64,000 bases of DNA from a bacterium (GCA_036504735.1 DASXUQ010000005.1:1-64000), one strand, 5' to 3'. Numbered from the stretch's first letter, positions 27,480-37,715 are shown. Numbers and translations: made by a program. Notes: generated by a model not told the origin, from the sequence alone.

Positions 27480-28724
27480 TTGAATTTCCGCCATTTTCTC
27501 TTTCTGCTTTCCCTGATTTCCCTGCTTGTTTTGGGCTGCGCGCAGCGTGAGACCGATATTGGCTCGAATGCCATTACGGGCACCACCGAGAACAAGTTTG
27601 CGATTTTGAGTGGCCATCCTACCCATTCTACGGACTGGCATCCGCCGTTCACGAATGGATACGGAACGTCGCTGGAGATCGGGGACGCGAAGAATCTTTT
27701 CGCCTTCACGGCGATCCGCTTCGACGCTACGACCGGGCTGCCGGACAGCGTGCGGGTGGACAGCATGGAGATCCGGCTGTATCGCGGCAAGGTTTGGCCC
27801 ACTACAGGTTTTCCCGGACTGCAAGTGCGCATTCGGGAAATCCCGAATTCGGTGATCTGGACACAGGGCACGCTGATCCCCGGATCCTTGCCCGGACGTG
27901 AGAGCTATCCGATTCTCGACTCGGTGCTGGCCAGCGCGACGGACACATTTCTCACTATTCCCATCAAGAATCCGCAGGAGATGTGGCACAAGTGGCATGC
28001 AGACTCGGGTAAGGGCCTGGTGATCGAACCACGGTCTGACCAACCCGGGGGACATGGCGGTTTCATCGAGTTTTACAGCCATGAGATTCCGTCGGGCGTG
28101 CATCCGGAATATGCGCCGGCCCTGATCATTCATGGTTCGGCCCGCGTGAACGACTCGACGTTCTCGCCGGACACGACGGTGACTGCCGGGGCATTACATG
28201 ACGCTTATCTGGTCATCGACTCCACGGATATCAATGAGCCGGATGCTCACCATGAACATCTGCTGGTAACGCAAGGCATGGCCCAGCGCGCCGCACTGTA
28301 CTTTCCGCTGGACACGGTGGTTACCAACTTCAGCCGGGCGGTCAGCCGGGCGGAGCTGCACATGTTTGCCGATACCACCAGTCCACTGATGATTAGGTAC
28401 ACGGGCGAGAACGTGCTGCTTAAGCACGGCTTCCTGAATGACACGACGTGGGTCGCCCATCCGGACAGCCTGCAATTGAACAGCGAACTTGGGCCGGAAG
28501 CCAGCACCAATGGCACGTGGGATGTTACCAGTTCCGAATTTATTCTTGACGTCACCGGAGCCGTGGCGACGTGGATTTCCAACCCCGCGCGCAACGGTGG
28601 ATTGCAATTCTTTGCCTCCGATGAGCTGAACACGCTGGAGCGGGAAGTATTTTTTGGGGCGGATGCGGTGGACGTAAACAAACGACCGAAGCTCTACATT
28701 TGGTATACAGAAATCTCGCACTGA
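27480..28724 (+). CDS. Lipoprotein with DNRLRE-like domains
   Basis: Residues 1-20 form a lipoprotein signal with lipobox LVLGC (MNFRHFLFLLSLISLLVLGC). The mature 394 residues contain two similar beta-rich units. The second (about 245-414) shows the DNRLRE-type progression: HDAYLVIDST, AALYFPL, RAELHMFADT, FILDVTGAVATWISNPARNGGLQFFASD, RPKLYIWY. DNRLRE-like modules bind surfaces or polysaccharides in other exported proteins. The protein is likely displayed on the outer membrane. It overlaps the next gene by 25 bases and is transcribed from a full-consensus promoter framed by inverted repeats. Function unknown. Confidence 0.7.
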   Translation: MNFRHFLFLLSLISLLVLGCAQRETDIGSNAITGTTENKFAILSGHPTHSTDWHPPFTNGYGTSLEIGDAKNLFAFTAIRFDATTGLPDSVRVDSMEIRLYRGKVWPTTGFPGLQVRIREIPNSVIWTQGTLIPGSLPGRESYPILDSVLASATDTFLTIPIKNPQEMWHKWHADSGKGLVIEPRSDQPGGHGGFIEFYSHEIPSGVHPEYAPALIIHGSARVNDSTFSPDTTVTAGALHDAYLVIDSTDINEPDAHHEHLLVTQGMAQRAALYFPLDTVVTNFSRAVSRAELHMFADTTSPLMIRYTGENVLLKHGFLNDTTWVAHPDSLQLNSELGPEASTNGTWDVTSSEFILDVTGAVATWISNPARNGGLQFFASDELNTLEREVFFGADAVDVNKRPKLYIWYTEISH

Positions 28725-29971
28725 TCGCGCTGCTTTTGGCGGCGATATCCGCTCCCGTCATGGCGGGCGGATCTGTGTTCTCCGGCAACGGCGTCGGGGA
28801 ACAGTTGGTTGGCGGTGGCACGCGCGCCCAAGGATTGGGCGGCGGCGGACTTGGCCTGGCCGATTCCATGTCGTTCAACTCGGACAACCCGGCCTTGTCG
28901 GCGTACTCCGTGCGGACGCTGCTGCGCATGGCGGGACAGGTCGGCGTGTGGGAGACGTCTGCCAATGGGCGCAAGGATTCGGATGGAGAATTCGTCTGGC
29001 AGGATTTCTTCGTCTATTTCCCCGTGCTGAAGTCGTGGCGAATGGGCCTTGGAGCCGTGCCGCGGAATCACATGGATTTGCGGCTGTTCGAAAATCGCAC
29101 GGCTATTTTTCAGGATACGGCGCATACCCGATCCGATACCGTCCATTTCGAAGAGCAGGATGCGTGGCAGGGAAGCCGCGTGGATCTGCGCTTTGAAAAC
29201 TCGGTCAAAGTGTCGGACAAGCTGGCCGTGGGATTGTCCACCGCGTACATCCTGCTGCGCAACGAGCGCGACCGGACGCTGGCTTTGCCGTCGGTGGAAG
29301 CGAATTCCTACTATTACGGCGTGGGCTACAGCGAGATCGAAACCTTTCGCGGGTTTTCCTTCGGTCTGGGCGGTTACTATGAAGCCACACCGAAACTGGG
29401 ATTAGGTTTGGTCTACCGGCCACGGATTCCCGGCCATTGGGATTACACGAACAGCAAGGGCGGCGGTACGACGATCCACCGCAGCCGCAGCGGGGACGCT
29501 CCCGGCGAAATCGATTTCGGGGCCTGCTACAAGTTGTCACCCCGCTTTGTGGGTGTCGGAGATGTCCGCGCGGGGCAGTGGGCGGCTGGAGACCTCGGCA
29601 TCATTTCGGACTCGGCGGGGACGATTACACCGGAGAACCCGTTGTTTGTATCCGTGGGATTTGAGCGGATGGCAGGGAAGGCTCCGGCAGCTACCGGTTT
29701 TGAGACGTGGGCGTATCGCGCGGGACTTTACTATCGGAAGCACTACTGGCCGTTGCGCAACGGCGCGGCAGTGTCGGATTACGCCGTGACGGCGGGCTTG
29801 TCGGTGCCCATCGCGGGCCACGCGGGCTGGCTGCATATTGCGGCTGAAGGCGGAATGCGCGGACAGGACGAGACCAAGCTTGGAGCAAAGGAGACCTTTT
29901 TCCGTGGCTCTTTGCAGCTTGAGATGAGTGAAACCTGGTTCGAACGGACGAAGCCCCGCATCCCGAAGTGA
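28700..29971 (+). CDS. Outer-membrane beta-barrel protein (PorV/FadL-like)
   Basis: A signal peptide (LALIALLLAAISAPVMA) precedes GTRAQGLGGGGLGLADSMSFNSDNPALSAY, the glycine-rich hatch and SDNPA signature of PorV/FadL-related barrels, then many amphipathic strands such as GFSFGLGGYYEATPKLGLGLVYRP. The final strand ends in basic residues rather than a terminal aromatic. TTG 28700 lies inside the upstream lipoprotein gene (25-bp overlap), so the two are probably translated together and may form one outer-membrane assembly. Cargo or ligand cannot be deduced. Confidence 0.7.
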   Translation: MVYRNLALIALLLAAISAPVMAGGSVFSGNGVGEQLVGGGTRAQGLGGGGLGLADSMSFNSDNPALSAYSVRTLLRMAGQVGVWETSANGRKDSDGEFVWQDFFVYFPVLKSWRMGLGAVPRNHMDLRLFENRTAIFQDTAHTRSDTVHFEEQDAWQGSRVDLRFENSVKVSDKLAVGLSTAYILLRNERDRTLALPSVEANSYYYGVGYSEIETFRGFSFGLGGYYEATPKLGLGLVYRPRIPGHWDYTNSKGGGTTIHRSRSGDAPGEIDFGACYKLSPRFVGVGDVRAGQWAAGDLGIISDSAGTITPENPLFVSVGFERMAGKAPAATGFETWAYRAGLYYRKHYWPLRNGAAVSDYAVTAGLSVPIAGHAGWLHIAAEGGMRGQDETKLGAKETFFRGSLQLEMSETWFERTKPRIPK

Positions 29972-30013
29972 TGCCTGAGCGCGACCGTCGAGGGGATTGA
30001 TAAAGGACAGCAC

Positions 30014-31324
30014 ATGATTTCGCAAAAACACCTCCAAGATTCCGATCCCGAGGTTTATGCCTCGATTGACCGTGAACGCGTGCGGCAAAACACCGGCCTC
30101 GAGCTGATCGCGTCGGAAAATTTTGTGTCCACCGCCGTTCTCGAAGCGATGGGCAACGTGATGACCAACAAGTACGCGGAGGGCCTTCCCGGGCACCGCT
30201 ACTATGGTGGCTGCGAGTTTGTGGACGAAGCCGAGCGCATGGCGATTGACCGTGTGTGCCGCCTGTTTGGCGCAACGTGGGCCAATGTGCAGCCGCATTC
30301 GGGCGCGCAGGCTAACATGGCGCTGTACTACACGCTGTTGAAGCCGGGCGATACCTTCATGGGCATGGACCTGGCGCACGGCGGGCACCTTACGCACGGT
30401 TCTCCGGTGAACTTCTCAGGCCGAACTTACCATGTGGTGAGCTACGGTGTCAAGAAGGAGACGGGGCGGATTGATTTTGACGCACTGGCCAAGACGGCCC
30501 GCGAAGTCCGACCCAAGCTGATTATGACGGGTTCGTCGGCATATCCGCGTGCCTGGGAATTGGGCCCGTTCCGCGAACTGGCCGACGAAATCGGCGCGTA
30601 TCTGGTCTGCGATATGTCCCACTTTGCGGGGCTTGTTGCAGGTAAGGTGCATCCGGACGTCGTGCCCTTCTGCCATGTGGTCTCCTCGACGACGCATAAG
30701 ACGCTGCGCGGACCGCGCGGCGGCATGCTGCTGTCCCGGGAAACCGGCGGCGAGATCGTGCTGCCGGGCATGGCCAAGCCGAAGACGATTACCGATGCCC
30801 TTGATTCGTGGGTATTCCCCGGTGTGCAGGGCGGACCGCTGATGCATGTGATCGCGGCTAAGGCCGTGGCCTTCGGCGAGGCGCTGACACCGGAGTTTAG
30901 GGCCTATGCCCAGCAGGTGGTGAAGAATGCCGCCGTGCTGGCTCAGGAACTGCTGAACCTTGGATACAATCTTGTCTCCGGGGGAACCGATACCCATTTG
31001 ATCCTGATCGATCTGTCCCCCAAGGGTTGGACGGGCAAGGCGGCGGAGAAGGCTTTGGAGAAGGCGGGTATCACTGTGAACAAGAACATGGTGCCGTTTG
31101 ACCCGCAGAAGCCGATGACGACCTCGGGAATTCGCGTCGGAACACCTGCAGTGACCACGCGTGGAATGAAGGAAACGGAGATGAAGGCCATTGCCCGGTT
31201 GATTGACCGGGTGCTGAACCATATGGACGATGACGCCACGCTGACCGCCGTTCGCGGCGAAGTGGCGGATCTGGTTCGGCAGTTTGAACTATACCCAAAG
31301 CCTCTGGTGCTGCGGGGAGCGTGA
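30014..31324 (+). CDS. glyA: Serine hydroxymethyltransferase
   Basis: PLP enzyme that converts serine and tetrahydrofolate to glycine and methylene-tetrahydrofolate, the main source of one-carbon units. Motifs: [37 protein letters not shown], the PLP lysine K229 in [13 protein letters not shown], and [12 protein letters not shown]. Length 436 is slightly longer than the usual 415-420, mainly through small insertions. The start is 42 bp after the barrel gene; nrdR follows after 74 bp. Confidence 0.97.
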   Translation: MISQKHLQDSDPEVYASIDRERVRQNTGLELIASENFVSTAVLEAMGNVMTNKYAEGLPGHRYYGGCEFVDEAERMAIDRVCRLFGATWANVQPHSGAQANMALYYTLLKPGDTFMGMDLAHGGHLTHGSPVNFSGRTYHVVSYGVKKETGRIDFDALAKTAREVRPKLIMTGSSAYPRAWELGPFRELADEIGAYLVCDMSHFAGLVAGKVHPDVVPFCHVVSSTTHKTLRGPRGGMLLSRETGGEIVLPGMAKPKTITDALDSWVFPGVQGGPLMHVIAAKAVAFGEALTPEFRAYAQQVVKNAAVLAQELLNLGYNLVSGGTDTHLILIDLSPKGWTGKAAEKALEKAGITVNKNMVPFDPQKPMTTSGIRVGTPAVTTRGMKETEMKAIARLIDRVLNHMDDDATLTAVRGEVADLVRQFELYPKPLVLRGA

Positions 31325-31398
31325 TGTGCTGCGCCGTGTCAGCCCTTGATTAGCCGCCGAGATTCAGCAGCAGTGTCTGTGCAACGACGGAGGGCAAG

Positions 31399-31875
31399 AT
31401 GAAGTGCCCGTTTTGCGGTACGGATGAGGACCGGGTAATCGATTCCCGGCCCGCACGTGAGGGCAGGGAAATACGCCGGCGCCGGGAGTGTTCCGCCTGC
31501 GGAAGCCGGTTCACGACGTATGAGGCACCGGAGGAACAGGCCGCCTTTGTGGTCAAGTCCAACGGGGGGCGTCAGCCCTTTGACCGAAGGAAGGTGCTGC
31601 GGGGGGTGACCATCGCCTGCAACAAACGCCCGGTCACCGCCGAGCAGATGGAACAGATCACGGCCATTATCGAGAGCAAGGTGCATGCGTCCGAAAGCCG
31701 GGAAGTCAGCTCGTCGCTGATTGGCCAGTGGATTATGGAAGCCCTGGTGTCGGTAGACGAAGTCGCGTATGTGCGATTTGCCTCGGTGTTCAAACGCTAC
31801 GAGAACCTCGACGAATTCCTCTCCGAATTGAACCACATGCGCGCTATCGCGGCGACGATTAGTCCGGAGCATTGA
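31399..31875 (+). CDS. nrdR: Transcriptional repressor NrdR
   Basis: NrdR represses ribonucleotide reductase genes by sensing ATP/dATP. The N-terminal zinc ribbon has C3, C6, C31, C34 (MKCPFCG...ECSACGSRFTTYE) and the rest is the ATP-cone (VVKSNGGRQPFDRRKVLRGVTIAC). At 158 residues it is standard length. It is the last gene before the nuo promoter. No ribonucleotide reductase gene lies in the window, so its targets are elsewhere. Confidence 0.97.
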   Translation: MKCPFCGTDEDRVIDSRPAREGREIRRRRECSACGSRFTTYEAPEEQAAFVVKSNGGRQPFDRRKVLRGVTIACNKRPVTAEQMEQITAIIESKVHASESREVSSSLIGQWIMEALVSVDEVAYVRFASVFKRYENLDEFLSELNHMRAIAATISPEH

Positions 31876-31900
31876 ATTTAATTGGGTTTTTGGGTATATT
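31872..31900 (+). promoter_or_regulatory. Promoter of nuoJKLMN
   Basis: TTGAAT (31872-31877), 17-bp spacer, TATATT (31895-31900). The -35 overlaps the nrdR stop codon region, giving the membrane-arm complex I genes their own transcription start with a leader of roughly 45 nt. Confidence 0.75.
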
Positions 31901-31952
31901 AGTCATCTGATTCATTCAACAGGATAAACGCGCCGTCTTTCCCTGAGCCTGC

Positions 31953-32471
31953 ATGGAAACAGCCCTTTTCGCAATCCTTGGCCTCGTCGCAATTTTGGCA
32001 GCCTTGCTGACCATTACCAGCCCCGCTCCTGTGGCGAGCGCGCTGTATTTGGTGGTAACGTTGTTTTGCGTGGCGGGGCTTTATGTTTTGCTGGCCGCCC
32101 CGTTTGTGGCGGCTATTCAGGTCATCGTGTATGCCGGGGCTGTGATTGTGCTGATTCTGTTCGTGATCATGCTGCTGAATCTCAAGCCAATCGAAGAGCA
32201 TATCCCCGCCGGCTGGAAGGCCGGAGGAATTGCCGTGGCCGTACTTATTTTGGCCGCCGCCTTCGTGTCTGTAATGAGCGGTGCGTCATCGGCGGTGGTC
32301 ACCAGCCAGTTGCCGTCTGAGTTCGGCAAGGTGGGAGACGTGGGTAATGCGCTGTTCGCGAAATACTTGTATGCCTTCGAAGTGGTATCGGTGCTGCTGC
32401 TATTGGCTGTCATCGGTGCGGTGGCGCTGATTCGCAAGCAGGACGCGGAGGAGACGCCCGATGCACGTTGA
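31953..32471 (+). CDS. nuoJ: NADH-quinone oxidoreductase subunit J
   Basis: Membrane subunit of proton-pumping complex I, next to NuoK. The 172 residues contain five hydrophobic helices including the conserved TM3 region [22 protein letters not shown], whose YAGAV pi-bulge is linked to quinone-coupled pumping. It starts a five-gene run (J-K-L-M-N) that lacks the upstream A-I genes. It overlaps nuoK by 11 bases. Confidence 0.95.
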   Translation: METALFAILGLVAILAALLTITSPAPVASALYLVVTLFCVAGLYVLLAAPFVAAIQVIVYAGAVIVLILFVIMLLNLKPIEEHIPAGWKAGGIAVAVLILAAAFVSVMSGASSAVVTSQLPSEFGKVGDVGNALFAKYLYAFEVVSVLLLLAVIGAVALIRKQDAEETPDAR

Positions 32472-32766
32472 GCTAACCCACTACATGTTGCTCGCGGCGG
32501 TGCTGTTCTCCATTGGCGTGCTCGGAGTTCTGACCCGCAAGAACCTCATCGTTATTCTGATGTCTGTGGAACTGATGCTGAACTCGGTCAATCTGACCTT
32601 TGTCTCCGTGGCGCGGTTCCGGGGCGATCCGATGGGGCAGGTGCTGGTCTTTTTTGTTTTGTGCGTGGCGGCGGCAGAGGTGGCGGTAGGCCTGGCGATT
32701 CTGATTTCGATTTTTCGGCATCGCGGCACAATGAATAGTGATTCAGTCAAGCTGTTGAAGTGGTGA
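32461..32766 (+). CDS. nuoK: NADH-quinone oxidoreductase subunit K
   Basis: A three-helix subunit of 101 residues. The buried acids of the pumping path are present: E in [17 protein letters not shown] and E in [15 protein letters not shown]. It overlaps the nuoJ 3' end and is followed by nuoL after one base, a tightly coupled order conserved in most bacteria. Confidence 0.97.
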   Translation: MHVELTHYMLLAAVLFSIGVLGVLTRKNLIVILMSVELMLNSVNLTFVSVARFRGDPMGQVLVFFVLCVAAAEVAVGLAILISIFRHRGTMNSDSVKLLKW

Positions 32767-32767
32767 C

Positions 32768-34681
32768 ATGCTCGAACTGGCGTATCTGATTCCCCTGTTT
32801 CCGCTGTTGGGTGTGCTGCTCAACGGTTTTGTCATGCGCGGCCAGAGCGAGAAGGCTATCGGGTCTCTGGCGGCCGCCATGATCGGTTTGAGCTTTGCCG
32901 TTACCGCCGGATGCTTTATTGAAGTCCTCGGGATGCTGCCCGCGGGGCGCTCCTTCGAGATGACCCTCTTCACCTGGATCGCGGCAGGCAAGTTCGCGGC
33001 TCCGGTGGCCTTTTTGATTGATCCCCTCTCGCTCGTGATGATGCTGATTGTCACGGGCGTTTCTTTTCTCATCCATATCTATTCCATTGGCTACATGCAT
33101 GGCGACGCGGGGTTCCGGCGGTTCTTCATCGAGTTGAACCTGTTCGTGTTCTTCATGCTGCTGCTGGTAATGGGCAATAACTATTTGCTGATGTTTGTCG
33201 GATGGGAAGGCGTGGGGCTCAGTTCCTATCTGCTGATCGGGTTCTGGTACAGCGATGAGGCCAAAGCGTCGGCGGGAAAGAAGGCGTTTATCGTCAACCG
33301 CATCGGCGATTTCGGCTTTCTGCTGGCGGTTTTTCTGATTTGGACCACCTTCGGCAACGTGCAGTTTTCGGAGGTGGCCCGCGCGGCCACGACCGCGGAT
33401 CCGGCGCGAATCACGGCCATCTGCCTGCTGCTGTTTATGGGCGCGGTGGGCAAGTCGGCGCAGTTCCCGCTGTATGTCTGGCTGCCGGATGCTATGGCGG
33501 GTCCGACTCCGGTGTCGGCGCTCATCCATGCGGCGACGATGGTCACCGCCGGCGTTTACATGGTGGTGCGCTCGAACTTCCTCTACCAGCTTTCGCCCAC
33601 GGCGATGACGGTGGTGGCGATTGTAGGAGCGGCTACGGCGCTGTTTGCCGCGACAATTGGTCTTGTTCAAAACGATATCAAGAAGGTGCTGGCCTATTCG
33701 ACGGTCAGCCAGCTCGGATATATGTTCCTTGCCTGCGGTGTGGGAGCCTTTACGGCGGCGATCTTCCACCTGATGACGCACGCCTTCTTCAAGGGCCTGC
33801 TGTTTTTGGGATCGGGATCGGTAATTCACGGCGTGGGTGGCGAACAGGATATGCGCAAGATGGGCGGGTTGAAGGAGAAGATGCCTGTCACCTTTGCCAC
33901 GTTTCTGATCGGTACGCTGGCGATTGCGGGCATTCCCGGCCTGGCAGGGTTCTTCTCCAAGGATGAGATTTTGTGGAAGACGTTCAGCGGGCAGCACTAT
34001 GTGCTGTGGATTATCGGTCTTTCCGCGGCGTTTTGCACGGCCTTCTATATGTTCCGCTTGCTCTATTTGACCTTCTACGGTTCCTTCCGAGGCCCCAAGG
34101 CCGCCGAACATCATGTGCATGAGTCTCCCAAAGTCATGACGGTTCCGCTGATTATTCTGGCGGCGCTGGCCATTCTGGGCGGCTATGTGGGCCTGCCGGC
34201 TTCTCTGGGCGGCAACGATGCCTTTGGCCATTGGCTGAGCACGGTGGTCCGCACCGAAGCGCCGGTGGAAGGCCTGGAACTGCACGAGGATGTGAGCGTC
34301 GAATACGGCGTGATGGCGGTCTCTGTGATCGTGGCGCTGGTGGGCATCTTCCTCGCCTATTCGTGGTACATGAAGAAGTCGGAAGCGGTCAAGAAGCTGG
34401 GCGAGACCAAGGCTCATGATGTTCTCGAGCACAAGTATTGGGTCGATCAGATTTACGACACTCTGATTTCGCAGCCGATTGTGCGGGGCTCGGACTGGCT
34501 GGCGCACAATTTCGATCTGGGAGTGATTGACCGGCTGGTGAACGGCACGGGCACCTTCTTCCAAGGGGTCGGTGGCGTGGTGCGGCGCGGACAGACCGGC
34601 GTGGTGCAGAATTATGCCCTGTTTATGGGCCTCGGACTTTTGGCGCTTCTGGCGACCTTTATCGTGGTGGCACTGAGATAA
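32768..34681 (+). CDS. nuoL: NADH-quinone oxidoreductase subunit L
   Basis: Distal antiporter-like proton pump of complex I, 637 residues. Core features are present: WEGVGLSSYLLIGFWY with the key glutamate, LPDAMAGPTPVSALIHAATMVTAGVYMVVR, KKVLAYSTVSQLGYMFLACGVG with the conserved lysine, and a long C-terminal extension that forms the lateral helix and last transmembrane helix. Its stop shares one base with the nuoM start (TAATG). Confidence 0.97.
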   Translation: MLELAYLIPLFPLLGVLLNGFVMRGQSEKAIGSLAAAMIGLSFAVTAGCFIEVLGMLPAGRSFEMTLFTWIAAGKFAAPVAFLIDPLSLVMMLIVTGVSFLIHIYSIGYMHGDAGFRRFFIELNLFVFFMLLLVMGNNYLLMFVGWEGVGLSSYLLIGFWYSDEAKASAGKKAFIVNRIGDFGFLLAVFLIWTTFGNVQFSEVARAATTADPARITAICLLLFMGAVGKSAQFPLYVWLPDAMAGPTPVSALIHAATMVTAGVYMVVRSNFLYQLSPTAMTVVAIVGAATALFAATIGLVQNDIKKVLAYSTVSQLGYMFLACGVGAFTAAIFHLMTHAFFKGLLFLGSGSVIHGVGGEQDMRKMGGLKEKMPVTFATFLIGTLAIAGIPGLAGFFSKDEILWKTFSGQHYVLWIIGLSAAFCTAFYMFRLLYLTFYGSFRGPKAAEHHVHESPKVMTVPLIILAALAILGGYVGLPASLGGNDAFGHWLSTVVRTEAPVEGLELHEDVSVEYGVMAVSVIVALVGIFLAYSWYMKKSEAVKKLGETKAHDVLEHKYWVDQIYDTLISQPIVRGSDWLAHNFDLGVIDRLVNGTGTFFQGVGGVVRRGQTGVVQNYALFMGLGLLALLATFIVVALR

Positions 34682-36186
34682 TGATCATCAGCCTCCTCAT
34701 CGCAATTCCCTTTTTGACGTCGCTGGTTATCCTCGCGGTTCCCCGGACGAATGCGGCCGCGATCCGCTGGATAGCGCTGTTCGGATCGATTGCCGCCTTC
34801 GCCGCATCGCTGGTGATGTATGCGCAGTTTACTCCGGGCGAAGCCGGCTACCAGATGGTAGAGCGGACGCCGTGGGTTGCTTCTCTCGGAATAGACTGGC
34901 ACGTGGGCGTGGATGGCATCAGCCTGTTTCTGGTGATGCTCACGACGCTGCTCACCATGTTATGCGTCATCAGCTCATGGAGCAGCATCAAAGACCGGAT
35001 CAAGGAATACCATTTCCTGTTCCTGCTGATGGAAGCGGCGTTGATCGGCGTGTTTTGCGCGATGGATCTGTTCGTCTTCTACGTAATGTGGGAAGTGCAG
35101 TTGGTGCCCATGTTCCTGCTGATCGGCATCTGGGGCGGCGAGCGGCGGATCTACGCGACCATTAAGTTCTTCCTGTTTACGATGGCCGGGTCCGTGCTGA
35201 TGCTGGCCGGTATTCTGTATATCTATTTCAACACCACCGATCCGGCCACCGGGCATCACACCTTCAACTTGCTGCTGGCGACAGAGCAGGCGAAGTTCCC
35301 GATGGAGGTGCAGACATGGTTGTTCCTTGCCTTTGCGCTGGCCTTTGCGATTAAGGTTCCGCTGTTCCCGCTGCACACCTGGCTGCCGGATGCTCACACA
35401 GAAGCTCCCACCGCCGGTTCGGTGATGCTGGCGGGCGTGCTGCTGAAGCTCGGAACGTACGGCTTTTTGCGCTTCTGTCTGCCGATGTTCCCCGGCGCTG
35501 CAACGAAGTTTGTGCCGCTGATCAGCGTGCTGGCGGTGATTGGCATTCTGTATGGCGCGCTGATGGCGATGATCCAGAAGGATATCAAGCGGCTGGTTGC
35601 CTATTCCTCGGTGGCGCATCTGGGCTTTGTCATGCTCGGCACCTTTGCCCTGAATATGGAAGGTCTGTCCGGATCGCTGCTGCAGCAGGTCAACCACGGA
35701 ATTTCCACCGGGGCGCTGTTCCTGCTGGTGGGTGTGATTTATGACCGGCGGCACACGCGCTTGCAGGCCGACTACGGCGGGATCGCCAAGGTGATGCCAG
35801 TGTATGCCGTGCTATTCCTGATCGTTGCCCTGTCCTCCATCGGGCTTCCCGGCCTCAACGGCTTCGTGGGTGAATTCCTGATTCTGCTCGGCGCGTTCGC
35901 GGCCCATCCGATGTATGCGGTCTTTGCCACTGCGGGAATTATTTTCGCGGCGGTCTACCTGTTGTGGATGTATCAGCGCGTCTTCTTCGGACAAGTGACG
36001 CACGAGATCAACCTCGGCTTGAAGGATGTGACGCTGCGCGAGGGTCTGGTGATCGGGACGCTCGTGGCGCTGACGATTCTGATTGGTGTGTATCCTGATC
36101 CGCTGCTGTCCCGTATGCAGCCGTCGCTGAACCTGCTGCTCAGCCATTTTCAAGGCGCGGGCATAACTCAAACGCTGTTGCCCTGA
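34681..36186 (+). CDS. nuoM: NADH-quinone oxidoreductase subunit M
   Basis: Middle antiporter-like pump subunit, 501 residues and about 14 helices. Diagnostic segments: VMWEVQLVPMFLLIGIWGG (key glutamate), KVPLFPLHTWLPDAHTEAPTAGSVMLAGVLLKLGTYG, KRLVAYSSVAHLGFVMLG. It begins on the last base of the nuoL stop, and nuoN starts one base after its own stop. Confidence 0.97.
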   Translation: MIISLLIAIPFLTSLVILAVPRTNAAAIRWIALFGSIAAFAASLVMYAQFTPGEAGYQMVERTPWVASLGIDWHVGVDGISLFLVMLTTLLTMLCVISSWSSIKDRIKEYHFLFLLMEAALIGVFCAMDLFVFYVMWEVQLVPMFLLIGIWGGERRIYATIKFFLFTMAGSVLMLAGILYIYFNTTDPATGHHTFNLLLATEQAKFPMEVQTWLFLAFALAFAIKVPLFPLHTWLPDAHTEAPTAGSVMLAGVLLKLGTYGFLRFCLPMFPGAATKFVPLISVLAVIGILYGALMAMIQKDIKRLVAYSSVAHLGFVMLGTFALNMEGLSGSLLQQVNHGISTGALFLLVGVIYDRRHTRLQADYGGIAKVMPVYAVLFLIVALSSIGLPGLNGFVGEFLILLGAFAAHPMYAVFATAGIIFAAVYLLWMYQRVFFGQVTHEINLGLKDVTLREGLVIGTLVALTILIGVYPDPLLSRMQPSLNLLLSHFQGAGITQTLLP

Positions 36187-36187
36187 C

Positions 36188-37624
36188 GTGAATCCCCTTT
36201 CCACAACCGACTATTTGGCCGTACTGCCGGAGACCCTCGTGGTGTTGACGGCTGTGCTGGTGATCGTGCTGGATTCGGCCAAGCGCGGCCGCTGGGCCAC
36301 GTGGGTGCTGCCTGCCTGGTCGTGTCTTGGACTGACGGCCAGCGCCGTGGCGGCGATTGCCGTGTGGGGGAAGGGCGGAACCGTGTTCAGCGGGACTGTT
36401 TTCGCCGATGGCTTCTCCTCGTTGTTCAAGGTGTTGTTCGCCGTGATCGGCATTCTGACGGTCATGTTTTCGCCGTACTATCTGCGCTTCAAGAGTATGC
36501 GGCTCGGAGAATATTATGCCCTGCTGCTGACGGCGGTCTTCGGCATGATTGTGATGGTTTCCGCGGCGAATCTGCTGGTGTTCTTTCTCGGGCTGGAGAC
36601 GATGTCGATCTCGCTGTATGTTCTTGCGGCATTGCAGCGGGCGGATGTGAAGTCGGCTGAAGCCGGAATGAAATATTTGATCCTCGGATCGTTCTCGTCG
36701 GCGTTCTTCCTCTATGGTGTGGCGCTGATGTATGCGACGGTGGGATCGGTGGACTATGAAGCGATTGGCGCGTTTTTGGCCGCGGGGTATCAGCCAAATC
36801 TGATGCTGGTGGCCGGAGTGGCGCTGCTGCTGGTCGGATTTGCTTTCAAAGTGGCGGCCGTGCCGTTCCACTTCTGGTCGCCGGATGTCTACGATGGCTC
36901 GCCGGCAACGGTGACGGCCTTCATGACCACCGGGCCGAAGGCGGCGGCGTTCGTGGCCTTGATTCGGGTGTTTGGCGTGGCTCTGCAGCCGGCATCGTCC
37001 CTGTGGACAGACGCGCTCACGTGGCTGGCCATCCTGACCATGACCGTCGGCAACGTGGTGGCGCTGCGGCAAAGCAGCGTCAAGCGGATGCTGGCTTACT
37101 CCTCGATTGCGCATGCGGGCTATCTGCTGGTGGGTATTGTGGCCGGCAGAACGGCGTTTGCGGCGATTGGGTATTATCTTATAGCCTATGCCCTGATGAA
37201 CCTCGGCGCGTTTGCGGTGATTATTCTGATCAACCGCAAGGAGAACGCGGGATACGGATTCGATGAGTTCCGCGGGATTGGCCTTGAGCATCCGCTGCTG
37301 GGTGTGACGATGGTGGTGTTCCTGCTCTCGCTGACGGGGGTTCCGCCGACGGCGGGTTTCTTCGGCAAGCTGTATGTGTTCTCGGCGGCCATCGGCTCGG
37401 GGCATGTAGGCCTTGCCATCGTGGCCTTGCTCAACAGCGCGGTGGGAGCTTACTACTATTTGCGGATCATCACACTGATGTATATGAACAAGCCCGACGG
37501 CGATGTGTCCTTTACCGAACCTGCATCTTATCGCTACGCGTTGGTCATATCCTGCGTACTGGTTCTGCTGATCGGCATTTTCCCGGAACAGCTTCTGAGA
37601 CTGGTAACGCTGTCGGCCCCGTAA
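36188..37624 (+). CDS. nuoN: NADH-quinone oxidoreductase subunit N
   Basis: Third antiporter-like pump, 478 residues. It shows FFLGLETMSISLYVLAAL with the conserved glutamate, FKVAAVPFHFWSPDVYDGSPATVTAFMTTGPKAAAF and KRMLAYSSIAHAGYLLVG. GTG 36188 is the start. The unit ends 30 bp before a strong bidirectional terminator. With J-M it makes up most of the membrane arm. Confidence 0.97.
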   Translation: MNPLSTTDYLAVLPETLVVLTAVLVIVLDSAKRGRWATWVLPAWSCLGLTASAVAAIAVWGKGGTVFSGTVFADGFSSLFKVLFAVIGILTVMFSPYYLRFKSMRLGEYYALLLTAVFGMIVMVSAANLLVFFLGLETMSISLYVLAALQRADVKSAEAGMKYLILGSFSSAFFLYGVALMYATVGSVDYEAIGAFLAAGYQPNLMLVAGVALLLVGFAFKVAAVPFHFWSPDVYDGSPATVTAFMTTGPKAAAFVALIRVFGVALQPASSLWTDALTWLAILTMTVGNVVALRQSSVKRMLAYSSIAHAGYLLVGIVAGRTAFAAIGYYLIAYALMNLGAFAVIILINRKENAGYGFDEFRGIGLEHPLLGVTMVVFLLSLTGVPPTAGFFGKLYVFSAAIGSGHVGLAIVALLNSAVGAYYYLRIITLMYMNKPDGDVSFTEPASYRYALVISCVLVLLIGIFPEQLLRLVTLSAP

Positions 37625-37653
37625 AACGATTATCCTGTTTCGATTACATACAG

Positions 37654-37681
37654 AAAACCCCCGGCAGTTGCCGGGGGTTTT
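37654..37681. terminator. Bidirectional terminator between nuoN and the DUF4920 gene
   Basis: AAAACCCCCGGCA (37654-37666) pairs perfectly with TGCCGGGGGTTTT (37669-37681); A-tract on the left and T-tract on the right make it work for both converging units. Confidence 0.92.
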
Positions 37682-37715
37682 GCGTATGCTCTGGAGAGAA
37701 CGCGAAAGGGGAAGA

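Noticed and set aside
32747-34564. 605-codon open frame on the minus strand opposite nuoL
   Set aside because: It is a GC-rich codon-position shadow of nuoL: His/Arg/Gln-rich, no domain, no ribosome-binding site. The same reasoning removes long minus frames opposite clpB (2962-4290), queA/ispD (9133-10632), ddl/ribD (13316-14857) and nuoN (36140-37405).
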